From CAVSWT01 sp963731745 (lineage in GTDB: Bacteria; Bacteroidota; Ignavibacteria; Ignavibacteriales; Ignavibacteriaceae): 64,000 nucleotides of DNA. The DNA lies in the NCBI GenBank assembly GCA_963731745.1, contig CAVSWT010000012.1:227983-291982 (forward strand), given 5' to 3'. A model generated the notes under the pieces. That model was given only the letters and a program-made list of their open reading frames with translations, made no database searches and had not been told where the DNA came from. The position numbers were made by a program, and so were the translations under genes. Every line of letters begins with the position of its first letter. Position 1 is the stretch's first letter. Shown here one piece after another: positions 45,523-53,424 of this stretch.

Positions 45523-46101
45523 ATGACGGTAACCGAAACAGAATTAATTATAAATGCCCAAAAAGGTAATATTGAGGCTTTTGAAAGTCTTATATACAAG
45601 TACGATAGAAATGTTTTATCACTTGCGCTAAAGTATGTTAACAACAGAGATGACGCAAAAGATATTTACCAGGAAGTGTTTCTAAGAGTATTTAAAGGAT
45701 TAAAAAAGTTTCAATTTAAAAGTGAATTTTCTACCTGGCTGTTTCGGATTACAACAAATGTTTGTTTAACACACAGCTCTAAAACTCGAAAAAAAAAATT
45801 CGTATCGATAAACGAAGAAACTGAAAACGACGAACATTCAAACGAAATACTGCAGCTGCCTGATGAAGTAAATGAAACACCGGATAAACTTGCAGAGAGT
45901 TCAGAAATAAAAAATATAGTTAACAACGCGTTAGAGTTTTTATCACCTAAACAAAAAATGATTTTTACTTTAAAGCATTATGAAGGATATAAAATTAGAG
46001 AAATTGCAGAAATTATGGAGTGTGGTGAAGGTACAGTCAAAAAAACCTTATTTGAAGCTGTTCATAAAATGAGAGATCAATTGCAAAATTATTATAGATG
46101 A
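45523..46101 (+). CDS. RpoE-like ECF sigma factor
   Basis: The 192-aa product has region 2 (YKYDRNVLSLALKYVNNRDD, AKDIYQEVFLRVFKG, STWLFRITTNVCLTHSS) and region 4 (FLSPKQKMIFTLKHYEGYKI, REIAEIMECGEGTVKKTLFE). The gene ends 7 bp before an anti-sigma gene, the usual arrangement. An ECF-like promoter just upstream suggests it drives its own operon. It is distinct from the kinase-linked ECF at 34299. Confidence 0.93.
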   Translation: MTVTETELIINAQKGNIEAFESLIYKYDRNVLSLALKYVNNRDDAKDIYQEVFLRVFKGLKKFQFKSEFSTWLFRITTNVCLTHSSKTRKKKFVSINEETENDEHSNEILQLPDEVNETPDKLAESSEIKNIVNNALEFLSPKQKMIFTLKHYEGYKIREIAEIMECGEGTVKKTLFEAVHKMRDQLQNYYR

Positions 46102-46108
46102 GCTTAAT

Positions 46109-47101
46109 ATGCCGGAGAATAAAATGAAACATGAAGAATATAAAGACATGATTTATTTGTTGGTGAATAATGAATTAAATCACCAAGAAAAAGCAGTATT
46201 GGAAAAACATCTTTTAACATGCGATAGCTGCAGCGCAGAATTTGAGCAGCAAAAAAAGTTAAAAGAGTATTTATCCGGAGAAAAAGAGCCTGATTCATTT
46301 GATCAATTATTAAATGAAGCTAGGCTTGATTTACATACTGCTCTTCGTCTTGAAAAAATTAAAATGTCGAGCGGCAAAGATTTTTATAATAAACTTTTAT
46401 CCTTTTTTGCACAGCCATACAAGTTCGCCGTAGCAGCCTCGGCAATGTTTATTGTTGGTTTGTTCATTGGCTTTTTGATATTTAATAATTCGATTAAGGA
46501 AGGCACAAGCCCAATTTCTCAAACAATAGCGGTTGACAATCCCAAAGCACAAAATGCAACTTTGCTTCAGGATAATACCCGGATTATAAACCTTAGATTT
46601 ATTAATCAAAATTTAAAAAGCGGAGAAGTTGAGTTTACATTTGATGCAGTTAAACCTATGACAATGAAAGGAAATGTAAATGATCAAAGGATTCAAAATA
46701 TACTAACCTATTCAATGTTGAATGAACAAAATCCGGGTGTTAGGCTCAATTCAATTAATGCTATGAATACAAATCAACCCGCGGACCTGGATAGTGATGT
46801 AAAAGAAGCGTTAATGTCGGTGGTTAAATTTGATGCGAATCCCGGCGTTAGAAGAGAAGCAATAAAGCTGCTGCAAAAATTTCCTTATGATGAAAAATTA
46901 AAAGAAACTTATTTGTATGTGCTTCTTAATGATTCTACATCAGGAATGCGTATTGAGGCTATTAACAGCTTAGTTCAAGCAAAAAATAACGGACACAAAT
47001 TTGATCAAAATGAAATGTCAATTTTTCAAAAAACGATGCAGAACGATAACAATAATTATATACGTTATCGCGCACGAAATGTAGTTGAGGAGAAAAAATA
47101 A
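46109..47101 (+). CDS. Anti-sigma factor: zinc-finger domain, membrane helix, HEAT-like repeats
   Basis: The 330-aa product has an N-terminal zf-HC2-type anti-sigma domain (LEKHLLTCDSCSAEFEQQKK, with H-x3-C-x2-C), one membrane helix (about 108-130; FAVAASAMFIVGLFIGFLIF) and an extracytoplasmic region with HEAT-like repeats (NPGVRLNSINAMN, NPGVRREAIKLLQKF, TSGMRIEAINSLVQ). It should hold the upstream ECF sigma at the membrane. The HEAT part may be the sensor, binding a protein partner. A DUF4097 gene follows after 1 bp. Confidence 0.88.
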   Translation: MPENKMKHEEYKDMIYLLVNNELNHQEKAVLEKHLLTCDSCSAEFEQQKKLKEYLSGEKEPDSFDQLLNEARLDLHTALRLEKIKMSSGKDFYNKLLSFFAQPYKFAVAASAMFIVGLFIGFLIFNNSIKEGTSPISQTIAVDNPKAQNATLLQDNTRIINLRFINQNLKSGEVEFTFDAVKPMTMKGNVNDQRIQNILTYSMLNEQNPGVRLNSINAMNTNQPADLDSDVKEALMSVVKFDANPGVRREAIKLLQKFPYDEKLKETYLYVLLNDSTSGMRIEAINSLVQAKNNGHKFDQNEMSIFQKTMQNDNNNYIRYRARNVVEEKK

Positions 47102-47102
47102 A

Positions 47103-48242
47103 ATGTTACTGCATATTAAAACTTCTAAAAATAGAAAAAAGAATTGGATTTATCTTTTAATGATTACTGTGATGTCGTTAAGCATAGTATCTGCACAATC
47201 AAAAGAGGAATCTATAAAGATTAACAAGGGCGGCAAATTATACGTTAAATTAATTGTCGGCGATATAAATTTTTCTACCTGGGATAAAGATGAAGTTAAG
47301 GTTAAATATGAATCAGATGAAGATGATGCCAGGGGACAAATCGTTATAAATAGAAATAATAATGAAGTAGAAATTAGTTCTTCTTCAGATTATTTCATAG
47401 ACAACATTAATATTACCGTACCGGTGCAAATAAATTTAGAGGTGGCAACATCTGCCGGAGATATTAAAATCGGTGGTGATATAAGTGGAAAGATTAATAT
47501 TAAAACTTCCGGCGGAGATATTAGTTTGGATAATATTAATGGTGATACTGAATTAAAGACCGACGGTGGTGATATACGCACGAAAAAAGTAAATGGAAAT
47601 GCGCAAATAAATTCTTCCGGCGGTGATTTGATAATAGGTCCGGTTAACGGCACTGCAGAAATAAAAACATCAGGCGGAAGTATATCGGTGGGCAGCATTG
47701 GTAAAAATGCCGACATAAAAACTGCGGGAGGAAATATTAATTCTAAAAATATTGGCGGAGACGCTAAGATAGCTTCGGGCGGTGGAAATATTGAAGTTGG
47801 AGAAGTTGCGGGAAATGCTGAATTAAAATCCGGAGGCGGAAATATTAGCTTACAACAATCTAAAGGAAGTGTAAAAGCTAAAACCGGTGCAGGAAATATT
47901 GATCTCAAAAATGTTCACGGTTATGTGAATGCTTATTCGGGTGCAGGAGAAATTTCTGTAAAGCTTTATCCATCCGGAACAAATGAAAGTGAAATTAAAA
48001 CTTCATCCGGAAATATTTCTTTGCTGATACCTGAAAATTCCAAAGTGACCGTACTTGCGAAAACTTCATCTATCTCGACATGGGGAGGCGATGAAACAAA
48101 TGATATAATTTCAGATTTTCATTCATCAGAATCCACAAACCGAAATGGGCAAAGCCAAAAAGTTTTTAAGATAAATGGCGGAGGAAATACTATTTCTTTA
48201 TCAGCGGTTTTTGGAACTATTAAAATTCTAAAAATTAAATAA
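47103..48242 (+). CDS. DUF4097 beta-helix surface/periplasmic protein
   Basis: From the ATG at 47103 (SD GAGGAG inside the end of the anti-sigma gene) the product is 379 aa. An upstream TTG frame from 47085 is less likely. It has an N-terminal signal or anchor segment (NWIYLLMITVMSLSIVSA). About 14 short Gly/Ser-rich repeats of the form I-x-T-S-G-G-D/N-I follow (KTSGGDISLDNI, KTAGGNINSKNI, KSGGGNISLQ). This is a DUF4097 beta-helix. Cargo or partner is unknown; the operon suggests an envelope-stress role. Confidence 0.85.
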   Translation: MLLHIKTSKNRKKNWIYLLMITVMSLSIVSAQSKEESIKINKGGKLYVKLIVGDINFSTWDKDEVKVKYESDEDDARGQIVINRNNNEVEISSSSDYFIDNINITVPVQINLEVATSAGDIKIGGDISGKINIKTSGGDISLDNINGDTELKTDGGDIRTKKVNGNAQINSSGGDLIIGPVNGTAEIKTSGGSISVGSIGKNADIKTAGGNINSKNIGGDAKIASGGGNIEVGEVAGNAELKSGGGNISLQQSKGSVKAKTGAGNIDLKNVHGYVNAYSGAGEISVKLYPSGTNESEIKTSSGNISLLIPENSKVTVLAKTSSISTWGGDETNDIISDFHSSESTNRNGQSQKVFKINGGGNTISLSAVFGTIKILKIK

Positions 48243-48272
48243 GACTAAGTGATGAATGGCAGGATAAATTGT

Positions 48273-48300
48273 AACAATTTATTAGTGATCTAAGTCTAAT
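48273..48300 (+). promoter_or_regulatory. Second candidate ECF promoter, before DUF5916 gene
   Basis: AACA (48273-48276) and GTCTAAT (48294-48300) are 17 bases apart, the same spacing and the same seven-base downstream element as at 45474-45502. It lies 27 bp before the ATG at 48327. This suggests the DUF5916 gene belongs to the regulon of the sigma encoded at 45523. Confidence 0.52.
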
Positions 48301-48326
48301 AGAAATAAAATCATAGTGGGCTTGGG

Positions 48327-50969
48327 ATGAAATTAAAATTACTGTTTTTTCTATTTGTTTATATTCTTAATATAAATGCAACAAACCTAAAAGTTAGAAA
48401 TGATGACTTAAAAATACATGCTGACAGAATTAATGCGCAGATAAAAATTGACGGCAATCTGAATGAAGCTGCCTGGCAAAGCGCTAAAGGTGTTACAAAT
48501 TTTATACAGCGAGATCCCATTGAAGGGAGTAAACCTACCGAACGCACAGAAGTAAAAGTATTATTTGATGATGATGCTATTTATGTCGGTGCAAGAATGT
48601 ATGACTCCTCGCCAGATTCTATAATCTCCCGTCTTTCAAGAAGAGATGTTGATGTTAATTCAGATTTATTTGGCGTCTTTTTCGATCCTTATCATGATAG
48701 AAGAAGCGGGTATTATTTTGGACTAAATGCTGCCGGTACTTTTTATGACGGCGTTTTATATAATGATGATTGGGATGATGATTCCTGGGATGGAGTTTGG
48801 GAAGGCAAAACCAAAATTGACGATAAAGGATGGACAGTTGAAATGAGAGTTCCATTTTCTCAGATGCGGTTTCAGAATGATAATGTAAATGTTTGGGGGA
48901 TTGATTTTAGAAGAGACATTGCTAGAAAAGATGAAAGGGATTACCTTGTTTATGTTCCTAAAAATGAAAGTGGTTTCGTCTCTCATTTTGCTGAATTAGT
49001 TGGACTTGAAAATATTGAAAATAACAGCCATGTAGAAATACTTCCATATGTTACTACCCGTGCTCAGTATACTCACCCGGATTTGAATAACCCTTTTAAC
49101 AATGGTTCGCAATATAAATCCGGCTTAGGAGCCGATTTAAAAATGGCAGTCGGTTCAAATCTAACATTAAATGCTACAATCAATCCAGACTTTGGCCAGG
49201 TTGAAATAGATCCTGCAGTAATTAATTTAAGTGATGTTGAAACCTATTTCGATGAGAAACGTCCCTTCTTTGTTGAAGGTTCAAATATTTTTAACTTCGG
49301 ACAGGGCGGCGCCAGAAATTACTGGGGTTTTAATTGGGGAACACCCAATTTTTTCTATAGCCGTAGAATAGGTCGAGCCCCTTTAGGCAGCTTACCGGAC
49401 AATGATTATCAAGATGTTCCCGATGGAACGCATATTTTAGGAGCCGCTAAACTTACCGGGAAATTGCCGGGTGATTGGAATCTCGGCGTAATTCAATCGG
49501 TAACTCAAAGAGAGTTTGCAAGAATAGATGTTGGCGGAAAAAAGTCTGAACTTGAAGTTGAACCAATATCTTATTATGGTATTTTTAGAAGCCAAAAAGA
49601 ATTTGATAAAGGCCGACAAGGATTGGGAATTATTTCCACAATAGCTGCCAGAAATTTTAATGATGATAAACTTCGTGCGGATTTTAATAACGGATCTTAT
49701 ACAGCCGGGCTTGACGGATGGACGTTTTTAGATTCTTCCAAAACTTGGGTGTTTACAGGATGGGCTGGATTAAGTTATGTTACCGGAAGTAAAGAAAGAA
49801 TAACAGATATACAAACTAATTCGCAGCATTATTTTCAAAGGCCTGATGCAAAAAGTTTTTCTGTTGATAGTTCAGCTACTTCGTTAGCAGGCTATGCAGG
49901 CAGATTCTATTTAAATAAGCAAAAAGGAAATTTGTTTGTTAATTCTGCTTTAGGTTTTATTTCACCAAAATTCGAAATAAATGATTTAGGATTTTTATGG
50001 CGAGCAGACGTAATTAATATGCATCTTGGAGCAGGATATTTTTGGTCTGATCCAACTGATTTTTATAGATATATTGAAACGGGTTTGGCCGTTTTTAGAA
50101 ATTATAATTACGATGGTGATATCAATTGGGAAGGGATATTTAATTTTGGGACGTTTCAATTTTTGAATTACTATTCAATTAATTGGAACCTTGCATACAA
50201 TCCACAGACAATTAATACTAGATTAACTCGCGGCGGCCCACTAGCACTGAATGAGCCGGGCTATCAGATAGATTTTTCTGTTCAATCGGATAGCAAAAAA
50301 AATTTAGTTGTAGGTATAAATTACAGCACTTATCGACAAGAACATTCATATAATTGGCAGGTAAGCACAAGCCTTCAATTTCGGCCTTCTGCTAACCTCT
50401 CAATCTCAGTCAATCCGGCATACGAAAAAAATTCAGATTATTCTCAATGGGTTGATGTTTATGATGATGCGTACGCAGTTTCAACTTTTGGCAAAAGATA
50501 TGTTTTCGCTACCTTAGATCAAAATACGGTTAGTGCTGGTATACGATTAAATTGGACATTTAATCCGCAATTGAGCTTACAGATGTATGTACAACCGCTA
50601 ATTTCTGCAGGCGAATACACAAATTATAAAGAATTGGCAAAGCCGCGGACTTACGAATTTAATGTATACGGAGAGGGTAACTCCCGAATAAATCAGGATA
50701 ATTTAACAATAGATCCTGATGGAACTGGTCCAGCTGAAGAATTTACGATTGATGAAAATCCTAATTTTAATATTAAATCACTAAGAGGAAATGCAGTTTT
50801 AAGATGGGAATATTTACCCGGTTCAGTTTTATATTTTGTGTGGACACAAACAAGATCGAACGAAGATGATTTGGGAGACTTTCAATTCAGAAGATCAGTT
50901 AAGCAACTCTTTAAAGCAATTCCAGAAAACATATTTATGATAAAGTTTACCTACTATCTAAATATGTAA
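48327..50969 (+). CDS. CBM9-like / DUF5916 outer-membrane protein
   Basis: The 880-aa product has a signal peptide (MKLKLLFFLFVYILNINAT). An N-terminal family 9-like carbohydrate-binding domain follows (about 30-210; IKIDGNLNEAAWQSAKGV, DDDAIYVGARMYDS, DDKGWTVEMRVPFSQMRF). A long DUF5916 beta-barrel begins with FGQVEIDPAVINLSDVETYF and DEKRPFFVEGSNIF and runs to FMIKFTYYLNM. The barrel probably sits in the outer membrane. Function is unknown. It is 84 bp downstream of the sigma/anti-sigma/DUF4097 operon and has its own ECF-like promoter. Confidence 0.9.
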   Translation: MKLKLLFFLFVYILNINATNLKVRNDDLKIHADRINAQIKIDGNLNEAAWQSAKGVTNFIQRDPIEGSKPTERTEVKVLFDDDAIYVGARMYDSSPDSIISRLSRRDVDVNSDLFGVFFDPYHDRRSGYYFGLNAAGTFYDGVLYNDDWDDDSWDGVWEGKTKIDDKGWTVEMRVPFSQMRFQNDNVNVWGIDFRRDIARKDERDYLVYVPKNESGFVSHFAELVGLENIENNSHVEILPYVTTRAQYTHPDLNNPFNNGSQYKSGLGADLKMAVGSNLTLNATINPDFGQVEIDPAVINLSDVETYFDEKRPFFVEGSNIFNFGQGGARNYWGFNWGTPNFFYSRRIGRAPLGSLPDNDYQDVPDGTHILGAAKLTGKLPGDWNLGVIQSVTQREFARIDVGGKKSELEVEPISYYGIFRSQKEFDKGRQGLGIISTIAARNFNDDKLRADFNNGSYTAGLDGWTFLDSSKTWVFTGWAGLSYVTGSKERITDIQTNSQHYFQRPDAKSFSVDSSATSLAGYAGRFYLNKQKGNLFVNSALGFISPKFEINDLGFLWRADVINMHLGAGYFWSDPTDFYRYIETGLAVFRNYNYDGDINWEGIFNFGTFQFLNYYSINWNLAYNPQTINTRLTRGGPLALNEPGYQIDFSVQSDSKKNLVVGINYSTYRQEHSYNWQVSTSLQFRPSANLSISVNPAYEKNSDYSQWVDVYDDAYAVSTFGKRYVFATLDQNTVSAGIRLNWTFNPQLSLQMYVQPLISAGEYTNYKELAKPRTYEFNVYGEGNSRINQDNLTIDPDGTGPAEEFTIDENPNFNIKSLRGNAVLRWEYLPGSVLYFVWTQTRSNEDDLGDFQFRRSVKQLFKAIPENIFMIKFTYYLNM

Positions 50970-51064
50970 AAAACCTAATATCAAAATTTATAATATAGAA
51001 TTAAATTTGTAATTTTGAATTTATAAGATATACAATTTTAATTATTCATTTATAATTTAATTCT

Positions 51065-51138
51065 GCCCCGGTAGCTCAGTAGGATAGAGCGTCGGTTTCC
51101 TAAACCGCAGGTCGGAGGTTCGAATCCTCTCCGGGGTA
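51065..51138 (+). tRNA. tRNA-Arg (anticodon CCT)
   Basis: The 74-nt cloverleaf has acceptor GCCCCGG / CCGGGGT (G1-U72 wobble) and D-arm GCTC...GAGC. The anticodon stem pairs CGGT/ACCG around loop TTCCTAA, with anticodon CCT at 51099-51101, and the T-arm is GGAGG-TTCGAAT-CCTCT. CCA is not encoded (A73 is followed by CAA), so it must be added. Reads the AGG codon. Confidence 0.95.
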
Positions 51139-51280
51139 CAAATCCATTCTCAAAAATATTTTGTTCAACCACAGGAACTTATTTCAATTTATTGCTGGTT
51201 TTTTTTAGCACTTCTGTGTCACATGAAATTCCATAACAAAATAATTAATTTGACATGTCAGTTAAAAAAGGTTAATTTAA

Positions 51281-51294
51281 GTTAAACGTTTAAC
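51281..51294. promoter_or_regulatory. LacI-type operator upstream of the LacI-family gene
   Basis: GTTAAACGTTTAAC is a perfect 14-bp palindrome with the central CG typical of LacI-family operators. It lies 27 bp before the regulator ATG, so it probably mediates autoregulation. A further palindrome, TGACATGTCA, lies at 51251-51260. Confidence 0.68.
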
Positions 51295-51321
51295 CAAACT
51301 TAACTAATTAAAGCCTATCGA

Positions 51322-52311
51322 ATGTCAATTACAATTAAAGATGTGGCAAAAAAAGCTAATGTTTCTGTAGCGACAGTCTCTTTAGTTGTGAATGATCATA
51401 AACGCATTTCCCCTGAAACCAAAACAAAAGTTAACAAGGCAATAAAAGAGCTAAACTATTATCCTTCAAGAGCTGCAAGAGGATTGGTTTCAAAAAAAAC
51501 GGGTAACATAGGCTTTATATTAACTGAAGATCACTTTTTAAGATCGGAACCATTTTATACAAGAATTTTTCTTGGTTCTGAATTTGAAGCCAGGCATAAT
51601 GAGTATTACATTTTGCTTACAACCATTCCTTCAGATTTTTCTAATGAAGATAAATTACCGCGATTTATATTAGAAAAAAATGTTTCCGGAGTAATAATAG
51701 CAGGGAAAGTCCCGAAGCAAATTATTACTAATCTTGAAAAATATGAACTACCGCTGGTCTTTGTTGATTATATCCCGGATTCAAAAAAATATCCGGTAGT
51801 ACTGATTGATAACATATCCGGCGGAACATTAGCTACTCAGCACCTTATTGATAGAGGGCATAAAAAAATAGGATTCATTGCTGGAGATATAAATCATCCA
51901 AGTATTTCAGACCGATTTTTAGGATACAAAATGGCGCTTGAAAATGCAGGATTAAAATATGATCAAACATCTTTTGTTATTGACGAAAGTTACCCTGCTA
52001 GAGAAAATGGTTATAATGCTGCAAATAAATTACTTAAAAAAAATAAAAATATAACTTCAATTTTCGCTTGTAATGATGCTATGGCAATCGGCGTCATGCA
52101 GTTTTTAAAAGAAAAAAATTATAAAGTACCTGAAGAAATTTCCTTAATTGGTTTTGATGATGTTGAAGCTGATTTATCATTAGATCCACCATTAACCACA
52201 GTCAGAGTTCCTAAAATTGAAATGGGAGTGGAATCGATGCGGCTGATGTCTGAAATTTTAAAAAGAAAACAAAATCATCTAAAAAAGTTTTGGTTCCTGT
52301 TGAACTTGTGA
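51322..52311 (+). CDS. LacI-family transcriptional regulator, end frame-shifted
   Basis: The N-terminal HTH reads ITIKDVAKKANVSVATVSLV and the hinge NYYPSRAARGLVSKKTGNIG, followed by a periplasmic-binding-like sensor domain (FACNDAMAIGVMQFLKEK, LIGFDDVEADLSLDPPLTTV). The frame stops at 52311 after an unusual FWFLLNL. Adding one A to the A6 run at 52281-52286 restores KKVLVPVELVIRKSTTNIN with a stop at 52338-52340, which is the standard LacI-family ending. It probably controls the adjacent dehydrogenase and perhaps locus B in response to a sugar. Confidence 0.9.
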   Translation: MSITIKDVAKKANVSVATVSLVVNDHKRISPETKTKVNKAIKELNYYPSRAARGLVSKKTGNIGFILTEDHFLRSEPFYTRIFLGSEFEARHNEYYILLTTIPSDFSNEDKLPRFILEKNVSGVIIAGKVPKQIITNLEKYELPLVFVDYIPDSKKYPVVLIDNISGGTLATQHLIDRGHKKIGFIAGDINHPSISDRFLGYKMALENAGLKYDQTSFVIDESYPARENGYNAANKLLKKNKNITSIFACNDAMAIGVMQFLKEKNYKVPEEISLIGFDDVEADLSLDPPLTTVRVPKIEMGVESMRLMSEILKRKQNHLKKFWFLLNL

Positions 52312-52350
52312 TCAGGAAATCTACCACAAATATAAATTAGTGCGTTTAAT

Positions 52351-53373
52351 ATGCAGGCAGTAATTTTTGAAGACGTAAACAACATACAATTAAGCACTGA
52401 GCAATTAGTAAAATTGGGAAAGAATGAAATCTTGCTTAAAGTAAATGCCTGCGGTATTTGCGGTACAGATTTTCATATCTATGAAGGTAAAGCTCCTGCC
52501 CGACGCCATATAATTTTAGGACATGAATACACAGGTGAAGTTGTTGAAATTGGAAAAGATGTTTATTCATTTAAAGTGGGTGATAAAGCGGCTGTCAATC
52601 CTAATATTCATTGTGGTTATTGTCAATATTGCAAAGCTGGTAAAATTAATTTATGCGAAAATTTAACAGCCTTAGGCGTTACTAAAAATGGCGGATTAGC
52701 TGAGTATTCAGTTGTCCCGATCTCCCAGGCTTACATAATTCCAAAAGAATTTCCTGCTCAATCTGCAGCTTTTGCCGAACCGCTTTCATGTTGTGTTCAT
52801 GGAATTGACCAGGCACATATAAATTTGAATGATACAGTTGCAATTGTTGGCTGCGGGACTATCGGATTGTTAATGATTCAGTTGGCAATTCTTAAAGGCG
52901 CATCTAAAGTTTTTGCACTGGATGTATCAAATGAAAAATTAATTATGGCATCAAAGTTCAATACGGGTAGAACATTCAATGTTACTGATGAAAATACAGT
53001 AAAAGAAATAATTGAAATAACTTCTGGCGGAGCGGATGTTGTTATTGAATGTGTTGGAAGTGCAGATGCAGTTGAAACGGCACTCACTATTACGAAAAAA
53101 GGAGGTAAGGTTTTAATATTTGGATTGGCAGGAGCTGATTCGTTTGTAAAACTTTATCTTCAAAAATTTTTTCACAAAGAAATCACTTTAAAATCATCAT
53201 TATTAAATCCATTTACTTTTCAAACAGCAGTTGACCTATTAACGTCTAAAAAAATAAATGTTGATTTATTGAATCCTACAAAAATGCTATTAACTGAAAA
53301 TGATATTAACAAAATATTTAAAACAAAAAAATCTGATGATGTAATTAAATATATGGTTTTCCCAAATAATTAA
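52351..53373 (+). CDS. Zinc-dependent medium-chain dehydrogenase (polyol/threonine dehydrogenase-like)
   Basis: The 340-aa MDR protein has catalytic zinc residues in CGICGTDFH and GHEYTGEV, and the four-Cys structural zinc loop HCGYCQYCKAGKINLCENL. The NAD(P)-binding motif is VGCGTIGLLMIQLA. This matches sorbitol-, threonine- or galactitol-phosphate-type dehydrogenases; the sequence alone does not choose between them. The LacI-type gene immediately upstream suggests sugar or polyol catabolism. Confidence 0.9.
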   Translation: MQAVIFEDVNNIQLSTEQLVKLGKNEILLKVNACGICGTDFHIYEGKAPARRHIILGHEYTGEVVEIGKDVYSFKVGDKAAVNPNIHCGYCQYCKAGKINLCENLTALGVTKNGGLAEYSVVPISQAYIIPKEFPAQSAAFAEPLSCCVHGIDQAHINLNDTVAIVGCGTIGLLMIQLAILKGASKVFALDVSNEKLIMASKFNTGRTFNVTDENTVKEIIEITSGGADVVIECVGSADAVETALTITKKGGKVLIFGLAGADSFVKLYLQKFFHKEITLKSSLLNPFTFQTAVDLLTSKKINVDLLNPTKMLLTENDINKIFKTKKSDDVIKYMVFPNN

Positions 53374-53424
53374 TTCATTCTGAATAATTCAAAGTTCATT
53401 AAATAAACCTATTTAGGAGGTAAC

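Noticed and set aside
47390..47908. 172-aa minus-strand frame opposite the DUF4097 gene
   Set aside because: Pro/Phe-rich pattern is the antisense of the Gly-rich repeats; no family resemblance or ribosome binding site.
52281..52286. Programmed frameshifting at A runs in LacI and GT2 genes
   Set aside because: No clear slippery heptamer plus downstream structure, and the same class of lesion occurs in unrelated genes, which fits sequence error better.
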